A stretch of DNA of 64,000 nt from an uncultured Alistipes sp. (GTDB taxonomy: Bacteria > Bacteroidota > Bacteroidia > Bacteroidales > Rikenellaceae): positions 62,001 through 126,000 of the forward strand of contig URBK01000005.1 of the NCBI GenBank assembly GCA_900546065.1, written 5' to 3'. The first letter of the stretch is position 1, and each line of letters starts with the position of its first letter. Position numbers and translations under genes: made by a program. Below are positions 45,233 through 55,360 of this stretch, piece by piece. Below the pieces are notes generated by a model that saw only the letters and a program-made list of their open reading frames with translations, made no database searches and was not told the origin of the DNA.

Positions 45233-45246
45233 TTTATCTCTGATGA

Positions 45247-45254
45247 CAAAGTTA
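45247..45254 (-). promoter_or_regulatory. -7 element of the thi operon promoter
   Basis: TAACTTTG on the minus strand places the start site near 45240, just before the riboswitch. A weak -33 box may lie near 45277. Confidence 0.5.
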
Positions 45255-45429
45255 CGCATTTCTTGCGGACGAAATCCGAATAGAGTGTGAAATATTTTTC
45301 ATCTCGCACTAAGATGCTGTTGCCGTTACGGTTACCGTGATTCAACGTGCGGCGGCAGATCCTCCGTAAATCCGCCGCCGCATATTTTGCCGTCGAGGCC
45401 GTGTCCGCCCTCATGGGGGCTGCACGGTG

Positions 45430-47304
45430 CTATTTTTTCAGTTGCGCCCGTAACCTCTTTTCGGCCGTTGCCGTATCGTTCAGGTCGTTACGCATATCGC
45501 GCGATCCGTCGCGGCCGATTATCATGTATGACGGGAAGCCTTTCAATCCATATTTTTCGGTAATTGCGGCCATCTGTTGCTCGGTTATCCGGTAGTGTAC
45601 GCCGCCAAGGTCGGCTATCGTACTCTTATATACGGCTATCGGGGATGACTCGTCGGCGATGTATAGCCATACGACCTTGTCGGCCAGATCGCCGCTTCTC
45701 ATCGGCTTGAAATTATCGAACCCGACGTGGCACCATGTACACCATGTATTCCAAAAGTCTACGAAGACCACCTTGCCTGCATATTGCCCGACGATGGCAT
45801 CGAGGAGGCTGTCGTCGTCGACATCGGGCGTGGGCTCGATGCGGATCTTGCCTTCGGCTGCGGCCGCTGCGGCACGTATCTCGGCTTCGGCCGTAAGGCA
45901 CGCCTCGCGGAAGAAGGGGTGGGTCAGGTGTTCGAGACGGGCGCGCTCCTCGTCGGTGAGCATATCCGACGCTGCGGCCGAAAAGAGGGGTCGTACCTCG
46001 TCGTACTCGCGATAGAAGTTGTCATCGGCCAACTGCACCTTGTCGAACCACGTTGTATCGTAGAGTGAGGTCGCAAAGGTGAAATCCATGCCGTCGATGG
46101 CGTATTTCATGTCGTTGAAATCTATCGGACGGAGCATGCGACGTATGTGCTCAGGCGTGAACTCCAGTTTTGGCATATTTAGTCTGTATGGGTTGGTTGA
46201 CGCGGATGTGATGATAGGGGCGGCGAAGGCCAATTTCATGAGCTCCATGTCCAACTGCATCTCGTTATACAGTTTTTGCATTCCGGTCATACGGGAGTTG
46301 CTCCGTACGCTGTCTATGGCATTGGCGTATGCCCGCTCCACCATCGAGACGTAGTCGTCGGCGTCGAATCCGACTTCAGGGTTTAACGATATTCTGATGT
46401 CTTGCCGCATATGTGTATAGGCACGGTTGAGAGCCGCATAACGTCCCGTGGTGTAGGCAGGGCACATATAGTTGAAGTATTGGTATTCGTCGGTCTTCTC
46501 TTGGGCGCGCCGCTCGACAAGGAGGCGTCCCGTTTTGCCCAGATCGAGATATACGTCGGTAGTCTGCCCGGGTTCCACCCACACGTGCGAGTATACGGAG
46601 GCACCGCTTATGGCGCTGAGAGCTGCCTTCATGGTCCCGTATTGCATGAATGTAAATTCGGCCGTGTTCGAGGCGGGATCGGCCTCGGACGTGAGGCTTT
46701 CGGAGCTGCCGAGAAACGGTTGCATATGGAGCTTCACCGTGCGGTCCATACCCTCGCGGAATCCCAGCAGATGGACTCTGACCGTCGAGGTCGCACATTT
46801 GAAAACCTGTTCGGGCAACTCCTTTTCGTTATCGTTGCGACGCAGGCCTTTAGGCAGCTCGGCCGGATATTTCGGATATTCGGTCTTTCCCGTGAGATCG
46901 ATCCCGAAGAGTTTGAATCCGTCGTCACTTTCGATGAAGTCCATGGACTTGCTTTCGACAGGTATGGGTTGAAACGTCAGGGTACACGAAATAAGTCCCG
47001 ATTTCGGCAACCTTAACCATTTGTTCATGGTGATACCTTTCGCGCTTTTGATGCAATATGTTTCGCCGTCGGCTTTGATGACACTCTTGTCGCTGATGCG
47101 TACGCTGAGGCCCGGGTAACCATACAACTCCACGTGCAGGGTGGTGGCCGAGTCTGTCAGCTCCACACGCGTAATGTCCATCGTCAAGCTGTTGGCGGCT
47201 TCGATGAGGGGATTGTTCACGTCTCGATGCGAGGGTGTGCAGGCCGCGGCCATAGCTGCGACGGCGAGAAACAGGAGTACGATGTGAAGATGTACGGTTT
47301 TCAT
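45430..47304 (-). CDS. Thioredoxin/TlpA-like lipoprotein with large N-terminal region
   Basis: A 624-residue lipoprotein (signal ending MAAAC, Cys22). The first 470 residues are beta-rich then helical, with no recognised domain. The last 140 residues are a TlpA-like thioredoxin fold with active site WNTWCTWCH and cis-Pro segment LKGFPSYMIIG. It probably acts as a disulfide reductase/isomerase in the periplasm. It follows rluA by 25 bp on the same strand. Confidence 0.85.
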   Translation of the reverse strand: MKTVHLHIVLLFLAVAAMAAACTPSHRDVNNPLIEAANSLTMDITRVELTDSATTLHVELYGYPGLSVRISDKSVIKADGETYCIKSAKGITMNKWLRLPKSGLISCTLTFQPIPVESKSMDFIESDDGFKLFGIDLTGKTEYPKYPAELPKGLRRNDNEKELPEQVFKCATSTVRVHLLGFREGMDRTVKLHMQPFLGSSESLTSEADPASNTAEFTFMQYGTMKAALSAISGASVYSHVWVEPGQTTDVYLDLGKTGRLLVERRAQEKTDEYQYFNYMCPAYTTGRYAALNRAYTHMRQDIRISLNPEVGFDADDYVSMVERAYANAIDSVRSNSRMTGMQKLYNEMQLDMELMKLAFAAPIITSASTNPYRLNMPKLEFTPEHIRRMLRPIDFNDMKYAIDGMDFTFATSLYDTTWFDKVQLADDNFYREYDEVRPLFSAAASDMLTDEERARLEHLTHPFFREACLTAEAEIRAAAAAAEGKIRIEPTPDVDDDSLLDAIVGQYAGKVVFVDFWNTWCTWCHVGFDNFKPMRSGDLADKVVWLYIADESSPIAVYKSTIADLGGVHYRITEQQMAAITEKYGLKGFPSYMIIGRDGSRDMRNDLNDTATAEKRLRAQLKK

Positions 47305-47329
47305 AGGTATATGGCGTTTTGGTTGGTCC

Positions 47330-48931
47330 CTAAAACTCGGGTGCGCTTTCGAACCTCATGCGGCGTTGCTGCACGGGGTGGTCGAACTCCAGAAGCGAAG
47401 CATGCAGGCAGAGCCTTTGGCCGCCGCGACCGTAGATGTCGTCGCCGACGATGGGGCAGTCGAGGCCCTCGGGCGCCGCGGCGTGTACGCGTAGCTGGTG
47501 CGTACGGCCCGTGAGCGGTCGGAAGAGTATGCGTGTGCGGCCGCCTTCGTATCCCATAACCTTATACAGCGTCACGGCCGAGCGCCCCTCCGCCGAGATC
47601 ATCTGTCGCGGACGGTTCTCGTAGTCGAGCTTCAGCGGCAGGGTGATGCGTCCCTCTTCAGACTTTGGATGCCCTTCGAGAAGTGCCGTGTAGAGTTTCC
47701 TGACGGTGCGGTGGATAAATTGTGCTTGGAGCGCGGCGTGCGTCTGCTTCTCCTTGGCCAGAACCATAAGTCCCGACGTCGACTGGTCGAGGCGGTGTAC
47801 TATTATCGGCCCCGTCGCATCGGGATAGCGCTCGCGCGCCCATGCCGCTACGGAACGTACGCCCGACTTGCCGTCGACGGAGAGCATGCCGCTCGGTTTG
47901 TCTATGACAACCAGAGTGGCATCCTCCCACACCACACGCGGTTCGGGCGGGCGTATCTCAAGCAGCGGATTGGGCTCCACGTCGAGCCCTTGGAGCATGA
48001 ACGGGAGTATGGGCTTGCATTTGCCCGTGCAGGCGGGGTAGAACTCACCGTGGCGCCGCACTTCGCCCGCAGGTGAGTCGCCCCACCAGAATTCGGCCAT
48101 GGCTATCGGGTGCAGAGAGTTCTGATAGGCATATTGCAGCAGTTTCGGGGCGGCGCACTCGCCGGCACCGGCTGGTGGTACGTGTTGCGGCGTCTGTGCG
48201 AAGAGTTCGCACAGATCCTTCTCCTCGCCCCGTGCATTCAGCATCCGGAAACGGGCGAAGAGCTCCATTTGCAACTCGGCTGAAAGGCGGTGCCGCTCGC
48301 TTCGCATGGCTTCGATCTGAGCCTCGAGTTCCGCATAACGCTTTTCGGCCTGCTCGACATCTTCGCGCAGCCGTTGCTTGAGCCGTTGCAGGTCGGCCCG
48401 TTCGCGCTGGCTCTCGAGAATAAGCGGCGCAGGATCCTCCCCCGCGGCGCGACGGGCATCACGCCGGGCCTTTGACTGCCGCATCGCCTCCTTCGCCGCG
48501 GCGATCTGCTCCTGCTGCCGATGTCGTGCCAACTCCATCGCGGCTTTTGCTTCGACAGCCCGTTCGCTCTGCTCGGCCTGCTCTATGCGTACGCTCAGAG
48601 CATCGATCTCGGCTTCGCCGCGGCGGAAAAAGTCGTCGGGCCGCAGCATGTCGTAGACGGGCGGGACGAAATATTCGTGACGGTTTGTACCTGCGAGGTT
48701 CCCCGAAAATGCGGCAAGGAAACCTCTCTTTCCGTCGGTATCGGTCACCACGAGCACGCCGAACATCTTGCCCCTTTGCAGCTCTTCGCGCCAATCCTCA
48801 CGCGAGGCGAGGTAACGTTGCACCTCGGCCGCCGCTTGAAGACATAGCGGGTGTGGCACGTAGTGAAAGGGCCACGTGAAGAGTCGGGGCAGTGCTATGC
48901 CGCTGATATCATCCTTGAATCGGTGCAACAT
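47330..48931 (-). CDS. RluA-family pseudouridine synthase, long form
   Basis: RNA pseudouridine synthase of about 533 residues. The C-terminal catalytic domain (from about residue 325) has HRLDQSTSGLMVLAK with the catalytic Asp, and GRTHQLRVHAA. The N-terminal extension (PFHYVPHPLC...) includes a long Arg/Glu-rich coiled coil at about residues 90-220, as in Bacteroidetes long RluA proteins. The promoter -7 box at 48936-48943 places the transcript start almost at ATG 48931, so the mRNA may be leaderless. ATG 48946 would lie upstream of it. The RNA target is unknown. Confidence 0.88.
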   Translation of the reverse strand: MLHRFKDDISGIALPRLFTWPFHYVPHPLCLQAAAEVQRYLASREDWREELQRGKMFGVLVVTDTDGKRGFLAAFSGNLAGTNRHEYFVPPVYDMLRPDDFFRRGEAEIDALSVRIEQAEQSERAVEAKAAMELARHRQQEQIAAAKEAMRQSKARRDARRAAGEDPAPLILESQRERADLQRLKQRLREDVEQAEKRYAELEAQIEAMRSERHRLSAELQMELFARFRMLNARGEEKDLCELFAQTPQHVPPAGAGECAAPKLLQYAYQNSLHPIAMAEFWWGDSPAGEVRRHGEFYPACTGKCKPILPFMLQGLDVEPNPLLEIRPPEPRVVWEDATLVVIDKPSGMLSVDGKSGVRSVAAWARERYPDATGPIIVHRLDQSTSGLMVLAKEKQTHAALQAQFIHRTVRKLYTALLEGHPKSEEGRITLPLKLDYENRPRQMISAEGRSAVTLYKVMGYEGGRTRILFRPLTGRTHQLRVHAAAPEGLDCPIVGDDIYGRGGQRLCLHASLLEFDHPVQQRRMRFESAPEF

Positions 48932-48935
48932 ATTG

Positions 48936-48943
48936 CAAAGATA
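48936..48943 (-). promoter_or_regulatory. -7 element of the rluA-like gene
   Basis: TATCTTTG on the minus strand ends 5 bp before ATG 48931. No convincing -33 box is seen. Confidence 0.5.
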
Positions 48944-49036
48944 CATATAAAAGTGTGGAGTCGCGGTCGGCTGTAATGAAAAGTTAAGGTGTGGAAGTCA
49001 GCTCGTCGTCCGGTTGCGGAGCCGTCTGTGCAAATG

Positions 49037-49073
49037 AAAAAAGGCACCGCAGCCATATTTGGTTGCGATGCCT
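49037..49073 (-). terminator. Terminator after the CoA-transferase gene
   Basis: AGGCATCGCAACC pairs imperfectly with GGCTGCGGTGCCT across a short loop, followed by TTTTTT on the minus strand. It lies 23 bp past the stop and ends the rimP-nusA-infB-CoA-transferase direction. Confidence 0.8.
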
Positions 49074-49095
49074 TCGGTATTGTGGCAGCGGGCCG

Positions 49096-50415
49096 TTACA
49101 TGCCCATGTAGCTCTTGATGTAGTGGTGGTGCGACCCGTAACGCTCGAATGCGGCGCGGTCGAGCTCCTCGCGTGCCGAGGGGTGCGCTACCGATATGAG
49201 CAGGCGGGCACGCTCCTGAAGGCTCTTGCCATAGAGGTCGACGGCACCGTACTCGGTAACGAACCAGTGGATGTGGTTACGCGTGGTAACGACACCGGCG
49301 CCCGGCAGCAGCTTGTCGACGATCTTCGAGACGCCCTTGTTGGTGATCGAAGGCATGGCGATGATGGCCTTGCCGCCCTTCGAGAGCGAAGCGCCGTAGA
49401 CGAAGTCTATCTGACCGCCTACACCCGACCAGAACTTCGTTCCGAGCGAGTCGGCCGAGACCTGTCCCGTGATGTCGACCTGCAGGGCCGAGTTGATGGC
49501 CGTCACGCGGTCGTTCTTCGAGATGATGTAGGGGTCGTTGGTGTAACCCACATCCTTCATCAGCACGCCCGGGTTGTCGTCGATGAAGTCGTAAACCTCC
49601 TTCGAACCCATCAGGAACGTCGAGACCATCATACCCTTGTCGATATTCTTGGCCTCGCCGTTGATTACGCCCGAACGTACGAGCGGCAGCACGCCGTCGG
49701 CGAACATCTCGGTGTGAATACCCAGATTCTTGTGATCCTTGAGCTGTGAGAGCACGGCATTGGGGATGGCGCCGATACCCATCTGCAGGGTTGCACCGTC
49801 CTCGATCAGTTCGGCGCAGTATTTACCGATCTTGAGTTCCGTTTCGTTGGGCTCCGAGAAGGGTGCCTCGATCAGCGGCGTATCGTCGTGAACGAACATG
49901 TCGATCTTCGACATGGGGATGATGGCGTCACCGAACGAGCGGGGAACATACTTGTTGACCACGGCTATGACCGTCTTTGCCGTCTCGACGGCGGCGAGGG
50001 TGGCATCTACCGAGGTGCCGAGCGATACGTATCCGTGCTTGTCGGGCTCCGAGACCTGTATCATGGCCACGTCGCAGGGTACGGCGCCGCAACGGTACAG
50101 ACGCTGCGTCTCGCTCAGGAAGATAGGAATATAGTCGGCATAACCGCTCTGCGTAACCTTGCGCACGTTGCTGCCCACGAAGAACGAGTCGAGCTGGAAC
50201 ACACCCTCGAACTTGGGATCGGCATAGGGTGCCGGACCTTCGGTGTGGAGGTGGTGTACGTGCACGTCACGCAATTCGTGATTCTCGCCGCGGGCGCACA
50301 TAGCCTTGATGAGGCATTGCGGAGCCGACGCTACCGAGCTCAGGTGTACGTGATCTCCCGATTTGATTACCTTCACGGCCTCTTCCGCCGTAACGAATTT
50401 GATCTGCGTATTCAT
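49096..50415 (-). CDS. Acetyl-CoA hydrolase/transferase-family CoA-transferase
   Basis: A 439-residue cytoplasmic enzyme of the acetate/succinate/4-hydroxybutyrate CoA-transferase family. Conserved blocks are LQMGIGAIPNAVLSQL, GIHTEMFADG (catalytic Glu forming the glutamyl-CoA ester) and SGVGGQIDFVYGAS. In gut Bacteroidetes such enzymes take part in acetate, propionate/succinate or butyrate formation; the exact acyl specificity cannot be told. It starts 64 bp after the infB stop on the same strand, so partial co-transcription is possible. Confidence 0.9.
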   Translation of the reverse strand: MNTQIKFVTAEEAVKVIKSGDHVHLSSVASAPQCLIKAMCARGENHELRDVHVHHLHTEGPAPYADPKFEGVFQLDSFFVGSNVRKVTQSGYADYIPIFLSETQRLYRCGAVPCDVAMIQVSEPDKHGYVSLGTSVDATLAAVETAKTVIAVVNKYVPRSFGDAIIPMSKIDMFVHDDTPLIEAPFSEPNETELKIGKYCAELIEDGATLQMGIGAIPNAVLSQLKDHKNLGIHTEMFADGVLPLVRSGVINGEAKNIDKGMMVSTFLMGSKEVYDFIDDNPGVLMKDVGYTNDPYIISKNDRVTAINSALQVDITGQVSADSLGTKFWSGVGGQIDFVYGASLSKGGKAIIAMPSITNKGVSKIVDKLLPGAGVVTTRNHIHWFVTEYGAVDLYGKSLQERARLLISVAHPSAREELDRAAFERYGSHHHYIKSYMGM

Positions 50416-50479
50416 TTCGAGTTTGTTTGTAGTTTATTTGTTAAACTGTCGTTATTATGGTTATGTGGTCGCGGCGGCG

Positions 50480-53344
50480 CTACTTCGTACGCTTGACCTC
50501 GACCTGATCGTATCCCTCGATTATGTCGCCGACGCGTACGTCGTTGTACGATTCGATGTTCAGACCGCAGTCCTGTCCCATCGAAACCTCCTTCACGTCG
50601 TCCTTGAAACGTTTGAGCGAGCCGAGCCTGCCCGTATATATCACGATACCGTCGCGGATGACACGTATGGGCGTGGTACGCGTGAGCTTGCCCTCGCGGA
50701 CAATGCAGCCGGCGACGGTGCCCACCTTCGATATCTTGAATATCTCCATTACCTCGATCGTACATACGATAATCTCCTTCATCACCGGTTCGAGCATACC
50801 CTCGATGGCATCCTTGATATCGTTGATGGCGTCGTAGATGATCGAGTAGAGACGTATCTCGATCTCCTCCTTCTCGGCGGTCTTGCGGGCTGTGGCTGAC
50901 GGACGCACCTGGAAGCCCACGATGATGGCGTTCGAAGCGGCGGCCAACAGTACGTCCGACTCCGAGATCTGACCCACGGCGGCGTGGATGACGTTCACCT
51001 GTACGGTCTCCTTCGAGAGCTTGATGAGTGATCCGGCCATGGCCTCGACCGAGCCGTCGACGTCTCCCTTGACGATGATGTTGAGCTCCTTGAACGAACC
51101 GATGGCTATGCGGCGGCCGATCTCGTCGAGCGTGATGTGCTTCTGCGTCATGATACCCTGCATGCGTTGCAGCTGCTCGCGCTTGTTGGCTATTTCGCGG
51201 GCCGAGCGGTCGTCGTCCATGACGTTGAAGTTGTCGCCCGCCTGCGGTGCGCCGTTCAGACCCAGCACCTGTACCGGTGTCGAGGGCCCTGCCTCGGTTA
51301 CCTTCTTGCCGTTCTCGTCGAACATGGCCTTCACGCGGCCCGTATATGTTCCCGAGAGGACCACATCGCCTACATGGAGCGTTCCGCTCTGTACCATGAC
51401 CGTAGCCACGTAGCCGCGGCCCTTGTCGAGCGTCGACTCGATGACGGCACCCTGCGCCTTCTTGTTGGGGTTGGCCTTCAGGTCGAGCATCTCGGCCTCC
51501 AGAAGCACCTTCTCCAGCAGCTTGTCCAGATTTATGCCCTTCTTGGCCGATATGTCCTGACTCTGGTATTTTCCGCCCCACTCCTCGACCAGATAGTTCA
51601 TCTGAGCCAGCTGCTCCTTGATGTGGTCGGGGTTTGCGCCCGGCTTGTCGATCTTGTTTATGGCGAAGACCATGGGCACACCTGCGGCCTGCGCGTGGTT
51701 GATGGCCTCGACCGTCTGCGGCATGACGTTGTCGTCGGCCGCAACGATGATGATGGCCACGTCGGTGATCTTGGCACCGCGCGCACGCATCGCCGTGAAG
51801 GCCTCGTGACCCGGCGTGTCGAGGAAGGTGATCTTCTGACCGTTGAGGTTTACCGAGTAGGCACCGATGTGCTGCGTGATACCTCCGGCCTCGCCCTCGA
51901 TGACGTTCGTCTTGCGGATGTTGTCCAGAAGCGAGGTCTTACCGTGGTCGACGTGTCCCATGACCGTCACGATAGGCGGACGCGGCACGAGATCCTCCTC
52001 CTTGTCGGTCTCGGTCTCGATGGCCTCCTGTATGTCTACCGACACGAACTCGACCTTGAAGCCGAACTCCTCGGCCACGACAACAAGGGCCTCGGCGTCG
52101 AGACGCTGGTTGATCGATACCATGAGTCCGAGGTTCATGCAGGCCGAGATGACCTCCATGGGCGAGACGTTCATCATCGTGGCCAGCTCGCTTACGGTGA
52201 CGAACTCCGTGACCTTGAGGATCGAACGCTCCTGCTGTTCGCGTTCCATCTCCTCGCTCATCTTCTCGCGTATCTCCTCACGCTTCTCCTTGCGGTACTT
52301 GGCACCCTTGTTCTTGGCGCCCTTCGACGTGAGGCGTGCCAGCGTATCCTTTATCTGCTTTGAAACCTCCTCGTCGCTAACTTCGGGGCGTACGATAGGT
52401 TTGGGCTGATGCTTCTGGTGCTTGTTCTTGTTGCGGCGGCCCTCCCCGGGTTTGGGTTGCGATGCGGCATTTGCGCCGCCTCCCTGCTGCTGTCCCTTGC
52501 CTTGTGCCCCGCGGTCCGGACGGTTGTTCTGCTGTCCGTTGTTCTTTGCGTTGGCTCTGTTTACATCGACCTTCTCCTTGTCCAGACGCTTGCGCTTGTG
52601 GCGGCCGCCCGGAACGATGTTCGATACGTCCATCGTACCGAGGATCTGGGGCCCTGCCAGCTGCGTGTGGTTCGGACGGAAGATGTTGTCATCGCGTTTG
52701 GGGGCCTCGGGCGCAGGCTGCGGCGCAGGCTCAGATGCAGGTGCCTCTTTCGCCGGCTCCGCCTTGGGCGCTTCGGGTGCCTTGACAGTCTCCGGAACGC
52801 TATTCGCGGACTCCTCTACGCTCTGTGCCGTACTCTTATGTTCCACTGCCGCAGGCTCCGTCTTCACGGGCTCTGCCGCGGGCGCTGCGGGTGCTGCGGG
52901 GGGCTCGGCTGCAGGTGCTGCCGCGGCCTCAGCCTTGGGCTGGGGCTCCGGTGCGGGCTGCGCGGCGGGCGCGCTCTTCTTCTTGGGCTCGAGGTCGATC
53001 TTGCCCAGAATCTTGGGCTGCGGTATCTCGTCCTTGACGTTGATGACGTTGCTCTTGATTATGACCTCCTTGTCATCCTTATCCTGCTTGCGGTCCTCGT
53101 CAAGTGTAACCGTAGTCTGTTTGAGCGATATGCGCTCGCGTATGTTCTCGCGTTCGTTTCCCGTGATTGTGCGGTTGGAGCCGAACTCCTTCTCAAGAAC
53201 GGCATAGACTTCGGGGCTGACCGGCGAATTGGGCGAGCCCTCGACATTGATGCCCTTCTTGAGCAGGAAATCCATGATGGTGTTGAGCCCCACCTTGAAC
53301 TCCTTCGCTACCTGTATGAGCCTTACTTTCCTGTTATTTATCAT
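50480..53344 (-). CDS. infB: Translation initiation factor IF-2
   Basis: A 954-residue GTPase delivering initiator tRNA. The N-terminal IF2N motif ([21 protein letters not shown]) is followed by a long Pro/Ala/Glu-rich linker (about residues 120-230) and a basic stretch. The G1 motif [12 protein letters not shown] is near residue 460, with DTPGHEAF and NKIDKPGA after it. The C-terminal domains include [13 protein letters not shown] and [15 protein letters not shown]. The order rimP-nusA-infB is conserved across bacteria. Confidence 0.98.
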   Translation of the reverse strand: MINNRKVRLIQVAKEFKVGLNTIMDFLLKKGINVEGSPNSPVSPEVYAVLEKEFGSNRTITGNERENIRERISLKQTTVTLDEDRKQDKDDKEVIIKSNVINVKDEIPQPKILGKIDLEPKKKSAPAAQPAPEPQPKAEAAAAPAAEPPAAPAAPAAEPVKTEPAAVEHKSTAQSVEESANSVPETVKAPEAPKAEPAKEAPASEPAPQPAPEAPKRDDNIFRPNHTQLAGPQILGTMDVSNIVPGGRHKRKRLDKEKVDVNRANAKNNGQQNNRPDRGAQGKGQQQGGGANAASQPKPGEGRRNKNKHQKHQPKPIVRPEVSDEEVSKQIKDTLARLTSKGAKNKGAKYRKEKREEIREKMSEEMEREQQERSILKVTEFVTVSELATMMNVSPMEVISACMNLGLMVSINQRLDAEALVVVAEEFGFKVEFVSVDIQEAIETETDKEEDLVPRPPIVTVMGHVDHGKTSLLDNIRKTNVIEGEAGGITQHIGAYSVNLNGQKITFLDTPGHEAFTAMRARGAKITDVAIIIVAADDNVMPQTVEAINHAQAAGVPMVFAINKIDKPGANPDHIKEQLAQMNYLVEEWGGKYQSQDISAKKGINLDKLLEKVLLEAEMLDLKANPNKKAQGAVIESTLDKGRGYVATVMVQSGTLHVGDVVLSGTYTGRVKAMFDENGKKVTEAGPSTPVQVLGLNGAPQAGDNFNVMDDDRSAREIANKREQLQRMQGIMTQKHITLDEIGRRIAIGSFKELNIIVKGDVDGSVEAMAGSLIKLSKETVQVNVIHAAVGQISESDVLLAAASNAIIVGFQVRPSATARKTAEKEEIEIRLYSIIYDAINDIKDAIEGMLEPVMKEIIVCTIEVMEIFKISKVGTVAGCIVREGKLTRTTPIRVIRDGIVIYTGRLGSLKRFKDDVKEVSMGQDCGLNIESYNDVRVGDIIEGYDQVEVKRTK

Positions 53345-53374
53345 ATATTGTCCTCCCTCTTTTATCCGTTTAAA

Positions 53375-54607
53375 CTACTCCTCGAATTCGGCCTTGAGTA
53401 TCTCCACGACCTTTTGAGCCTGCTCGATCTCGAGGTCGGCACGCGTGGCGATCTCCTCGACGGGGAGCTCCAGTACGCTCTTGGCCGTATCGCATCCGGC
53501 ATTCTTCAGTGCCTCGATTACCCACGGCTCGATCTCGTCGGCGAACTCCGACAGCGCTACGTCCTCCTCCTCGATCTCGCGGTAGACGTCGATGTCGTAT
53601 CCGGTGAGCATCTTCGACAGACGTATGTTCAGACCGCCCTTGCCGATGGCGAGCGACACTTGGTCGGGCTTCAGGTAGACCGAGGCGGTCTTGTGCTCCT
53701 CGTCGATGGTGATGCTCGATATCTTGGCCGGATTGAGCGAACGCTGTATCATGAGCTGCGGGTTCGAGGTGTAGTTCACCACGTCGATGTTCTCGTTGCG
53801 AAGCTCCTTGACGATGGTGTATATGCGCGAGCCCTTCATGCCGACGCATGCTCCTACGGGGTCTATACGGTCGTCATACGACTCGACGGCGACCTTCGCG
53901 CGCTCGCCCGGGATGCGGACGATCTTCTTGATGGTGATCAGGCCGTCGAATATTTCGGGCACCTCCTGCTCGAAGAGACGCTCGAGGAACTGGTTGGCCG
54001 TACGCGAGAGAATGATGCGCGGCTGGTTATTGTTCATCTCGACGCTCTTGACGATGGCCTTGATGGTGTCGCCCTTGCGGTAGAAGTCGTTGGGTATCTG
54101 CTCGCTCTTGGGCAGGATAAGCTCATTGTCCTCGTCGTCGAGGATGAGCACCTCGCGCTTCCATACCTGATAGACCTCGCCGGTGATGATCTCGCCCACC
54201 TTCTGCGAATACTTCTCGTAGAGGTTAGCCTTCTCGAGGTCGAGCAGGCGCGAGGCCAGATTCTGGCGCAGCGACAGCACGGCACGGCGTCCGAACTGGT
54301 TCATCTTGATCTGGTCGGTATATTCGTCGCCAACCTCGTATGTGGGGTCTATGGCCTTGACCTCCGACACGGCGATCTGCGTGTTGGGGTTCTCCACGGC
54401 GCCGTCCTCCACGACTACGCGGTTGCGCCAGATCTCAAGGTCGCCCTTCTCGGGGTTGATGATGACGTCGAAGTTCTCGTCGCTCTCGAACTGCTTCTGC
54501 AGGGCGTGGCGGAAGACATCCTCCAAAACGCCTATCATGGTTGCCTTGTCGATGTTTTTCAGCTCCTTGAACTCAGCGAAGTTGCTGATTAGATTTAAGT
54601 TTTCCAT
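53375..54607 (-). CDS. nusA: Transcription factor NusA
   Basis: A 410-residue elongation/termination factor. It has an N-terminal RNA polymerase-binding domain, an S1 domain (QKVGEIITGEVYQVWKREVLI) and two KH domains (RDARGRKAMASEQ-type region reading VGACVGMKGSRIYTIVKEL, and VSLAIGKGGLNIRLSK). The acidic tail is short, as usual in Bacteroidetes. It sits between rimP and infB. Confidence 0.97.
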   Translation of the reverse strand: MENLNLISNFAEFKELKNIDKATMIGVLEDVFRHALQKQFESDENFDVIINPEKGDLEIWRNRVVVEDGAVENPNTQIAVSEVKAIDPTYEVGDEYTDQIKMNQFGRRAVLSLRQNLASRLLDLEKANLYEKYSQKVGEIITGEVYQVWKREVLILDDEDNELILPKSEQIPNDFYRKGDTIKAIVKSVEMNNNQPRIILSRTANQFLERLFEQEVPEIFDGLITIKKIVRIPGERAKVAVESYDDRIDPVGACVGMKGSRIYTIVKELRNENIDVVNYTSNPQLMIQRSLNPAKISSITIDEEHKTASVYLKPDQVSLAIGKGGLNIRLSKMLTGYDIDVYREIEEEDVALSEFADEIEPWVIEALKNAGCDTAKSVLELPVEEIATRADLEIEQAQKVVEILKAEFEE

Positions 54608-54640
54608 GTGTTGCTATATTTTTCTTTTATTATTTGTTCA

Positions 54641-55108
54641 TTACTTGAAATCGAGATACTCCTTCGTGTACTTTATCTCCGAGAACGGGTATGTGCGTAC
54701 AACGTCCACCTCGACCTTGCGTTTGCGGCCCTCGACGGCCTGCCGCTCCTTGTACGATACGGTTATGCCGTTCTCGTCGGCGGCGTCCAGATGCGCCAGA
54801 ATCTTGGTTCCGTTCGTCAGCAGCACCTCCACGGGCGAGCCTATGATCTTGCGGTATTGACGGAGCGTGCGCAGCTCCGATCCTATGCCTGCGGATGCCA
54901 CCGTGAGCGAGAAGTCCTCCACGTCGCGGTCGAAGTGTGCCTCGATGGCGCGGCTCAGATCGGCGCACGCCTCGATCGTGACCGAGGTGTCGCTGTCGAT
55001 GAGCAGCTCGACTTCGTTCGAGGGGGTGCATGTGCAGCTTACGGTAAACATGTCGGTGCCGGCCAGCTCGCGGTCGGCTATCTCCTTTATTTTGGCGCAA
55101 TCTATCAT
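54641..55108 (-). CDS. rimP: Ribosome maturation factor RimP
   Basis: A 155-residue protein needed for 30S subunit assembly. It has an N-terminal alpha/beta domain (VELLIDSDTSVTIEACADLSRAIEAHF) and a C-terminal SH3-like domain (VEVLLTNGTKILAHLDAADENGITVSY). It is the first gene of the rimP-nusA-infB operon, with a consensus promoter just upstream. Confidence 0.94.
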   Translation of the reverse strand: MIDCAKIKEIADRELAGTDMFTVSCTCTPSNEVELLIDSDTSVTIEACADLSRAIEAHFDRDVEDFSLTVASAGIGSELRTLRQYRKIIGSPVEVLLTNGTKILAHLDAADENGITVSYKERQAVEGRKRKVEVDVVRTYPFSEIKYTKEYLDFK

Positions 55109-55171
55109 AATTCGCGGGGTTATAACTACGAAATAAGGGGACTCCCCGTCCCCTTATTGCTGACAACGTTG

Positions 55172-55202
55172 CAAAAGTAGTGAAAAAAAACGATACGCCA
55201 AA
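55172..55202 (-). promoter_or_regulatory. Promoter of the rimP-nusA-infB operon
   Basis: On the minus strand TTTG (55202-55199), 19 bp, TACTTTTG (55179-55172). The start site is near 55165, about 57 nt before the rimP ATG. Confidence 0.8.
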
Positions 55203-55285
55203 CTATTGTTATATGAAAAACACAATTTTTTTATTGTTTCGCAACCATTCGTCCCTCTATTCCGATTTTCGTCCCTTGGCGTATG

Positions 55286-55319
55286 AAAAAGGCGGACAAC
55301 GATTGATTGTCCGCCTTTT
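55286..55319 (-). terminator. Terminator of the lpxC/fabZ-lpxA operon
   Basis: AAAAGGCGGACAA pairs with TTGTCCGCCTTTT, and the minus strand ends in TTTTT. It lies 42 bp past the lpxA stop. Confidence 0.88.
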
Positions 55320-55360
55320 GGCATTTGCGTCTGTATTGTCATTTTGCCGTCTCGGCGCCC

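Noticed and set aside
52409..54592. A 727-codon open frame on the plus strand opposite infB and nusA
   Set aside because: It mirrors the codon pattern of the two essential genes on the other strand; the translation is Leu/Arg/Val-rich and matches no family.
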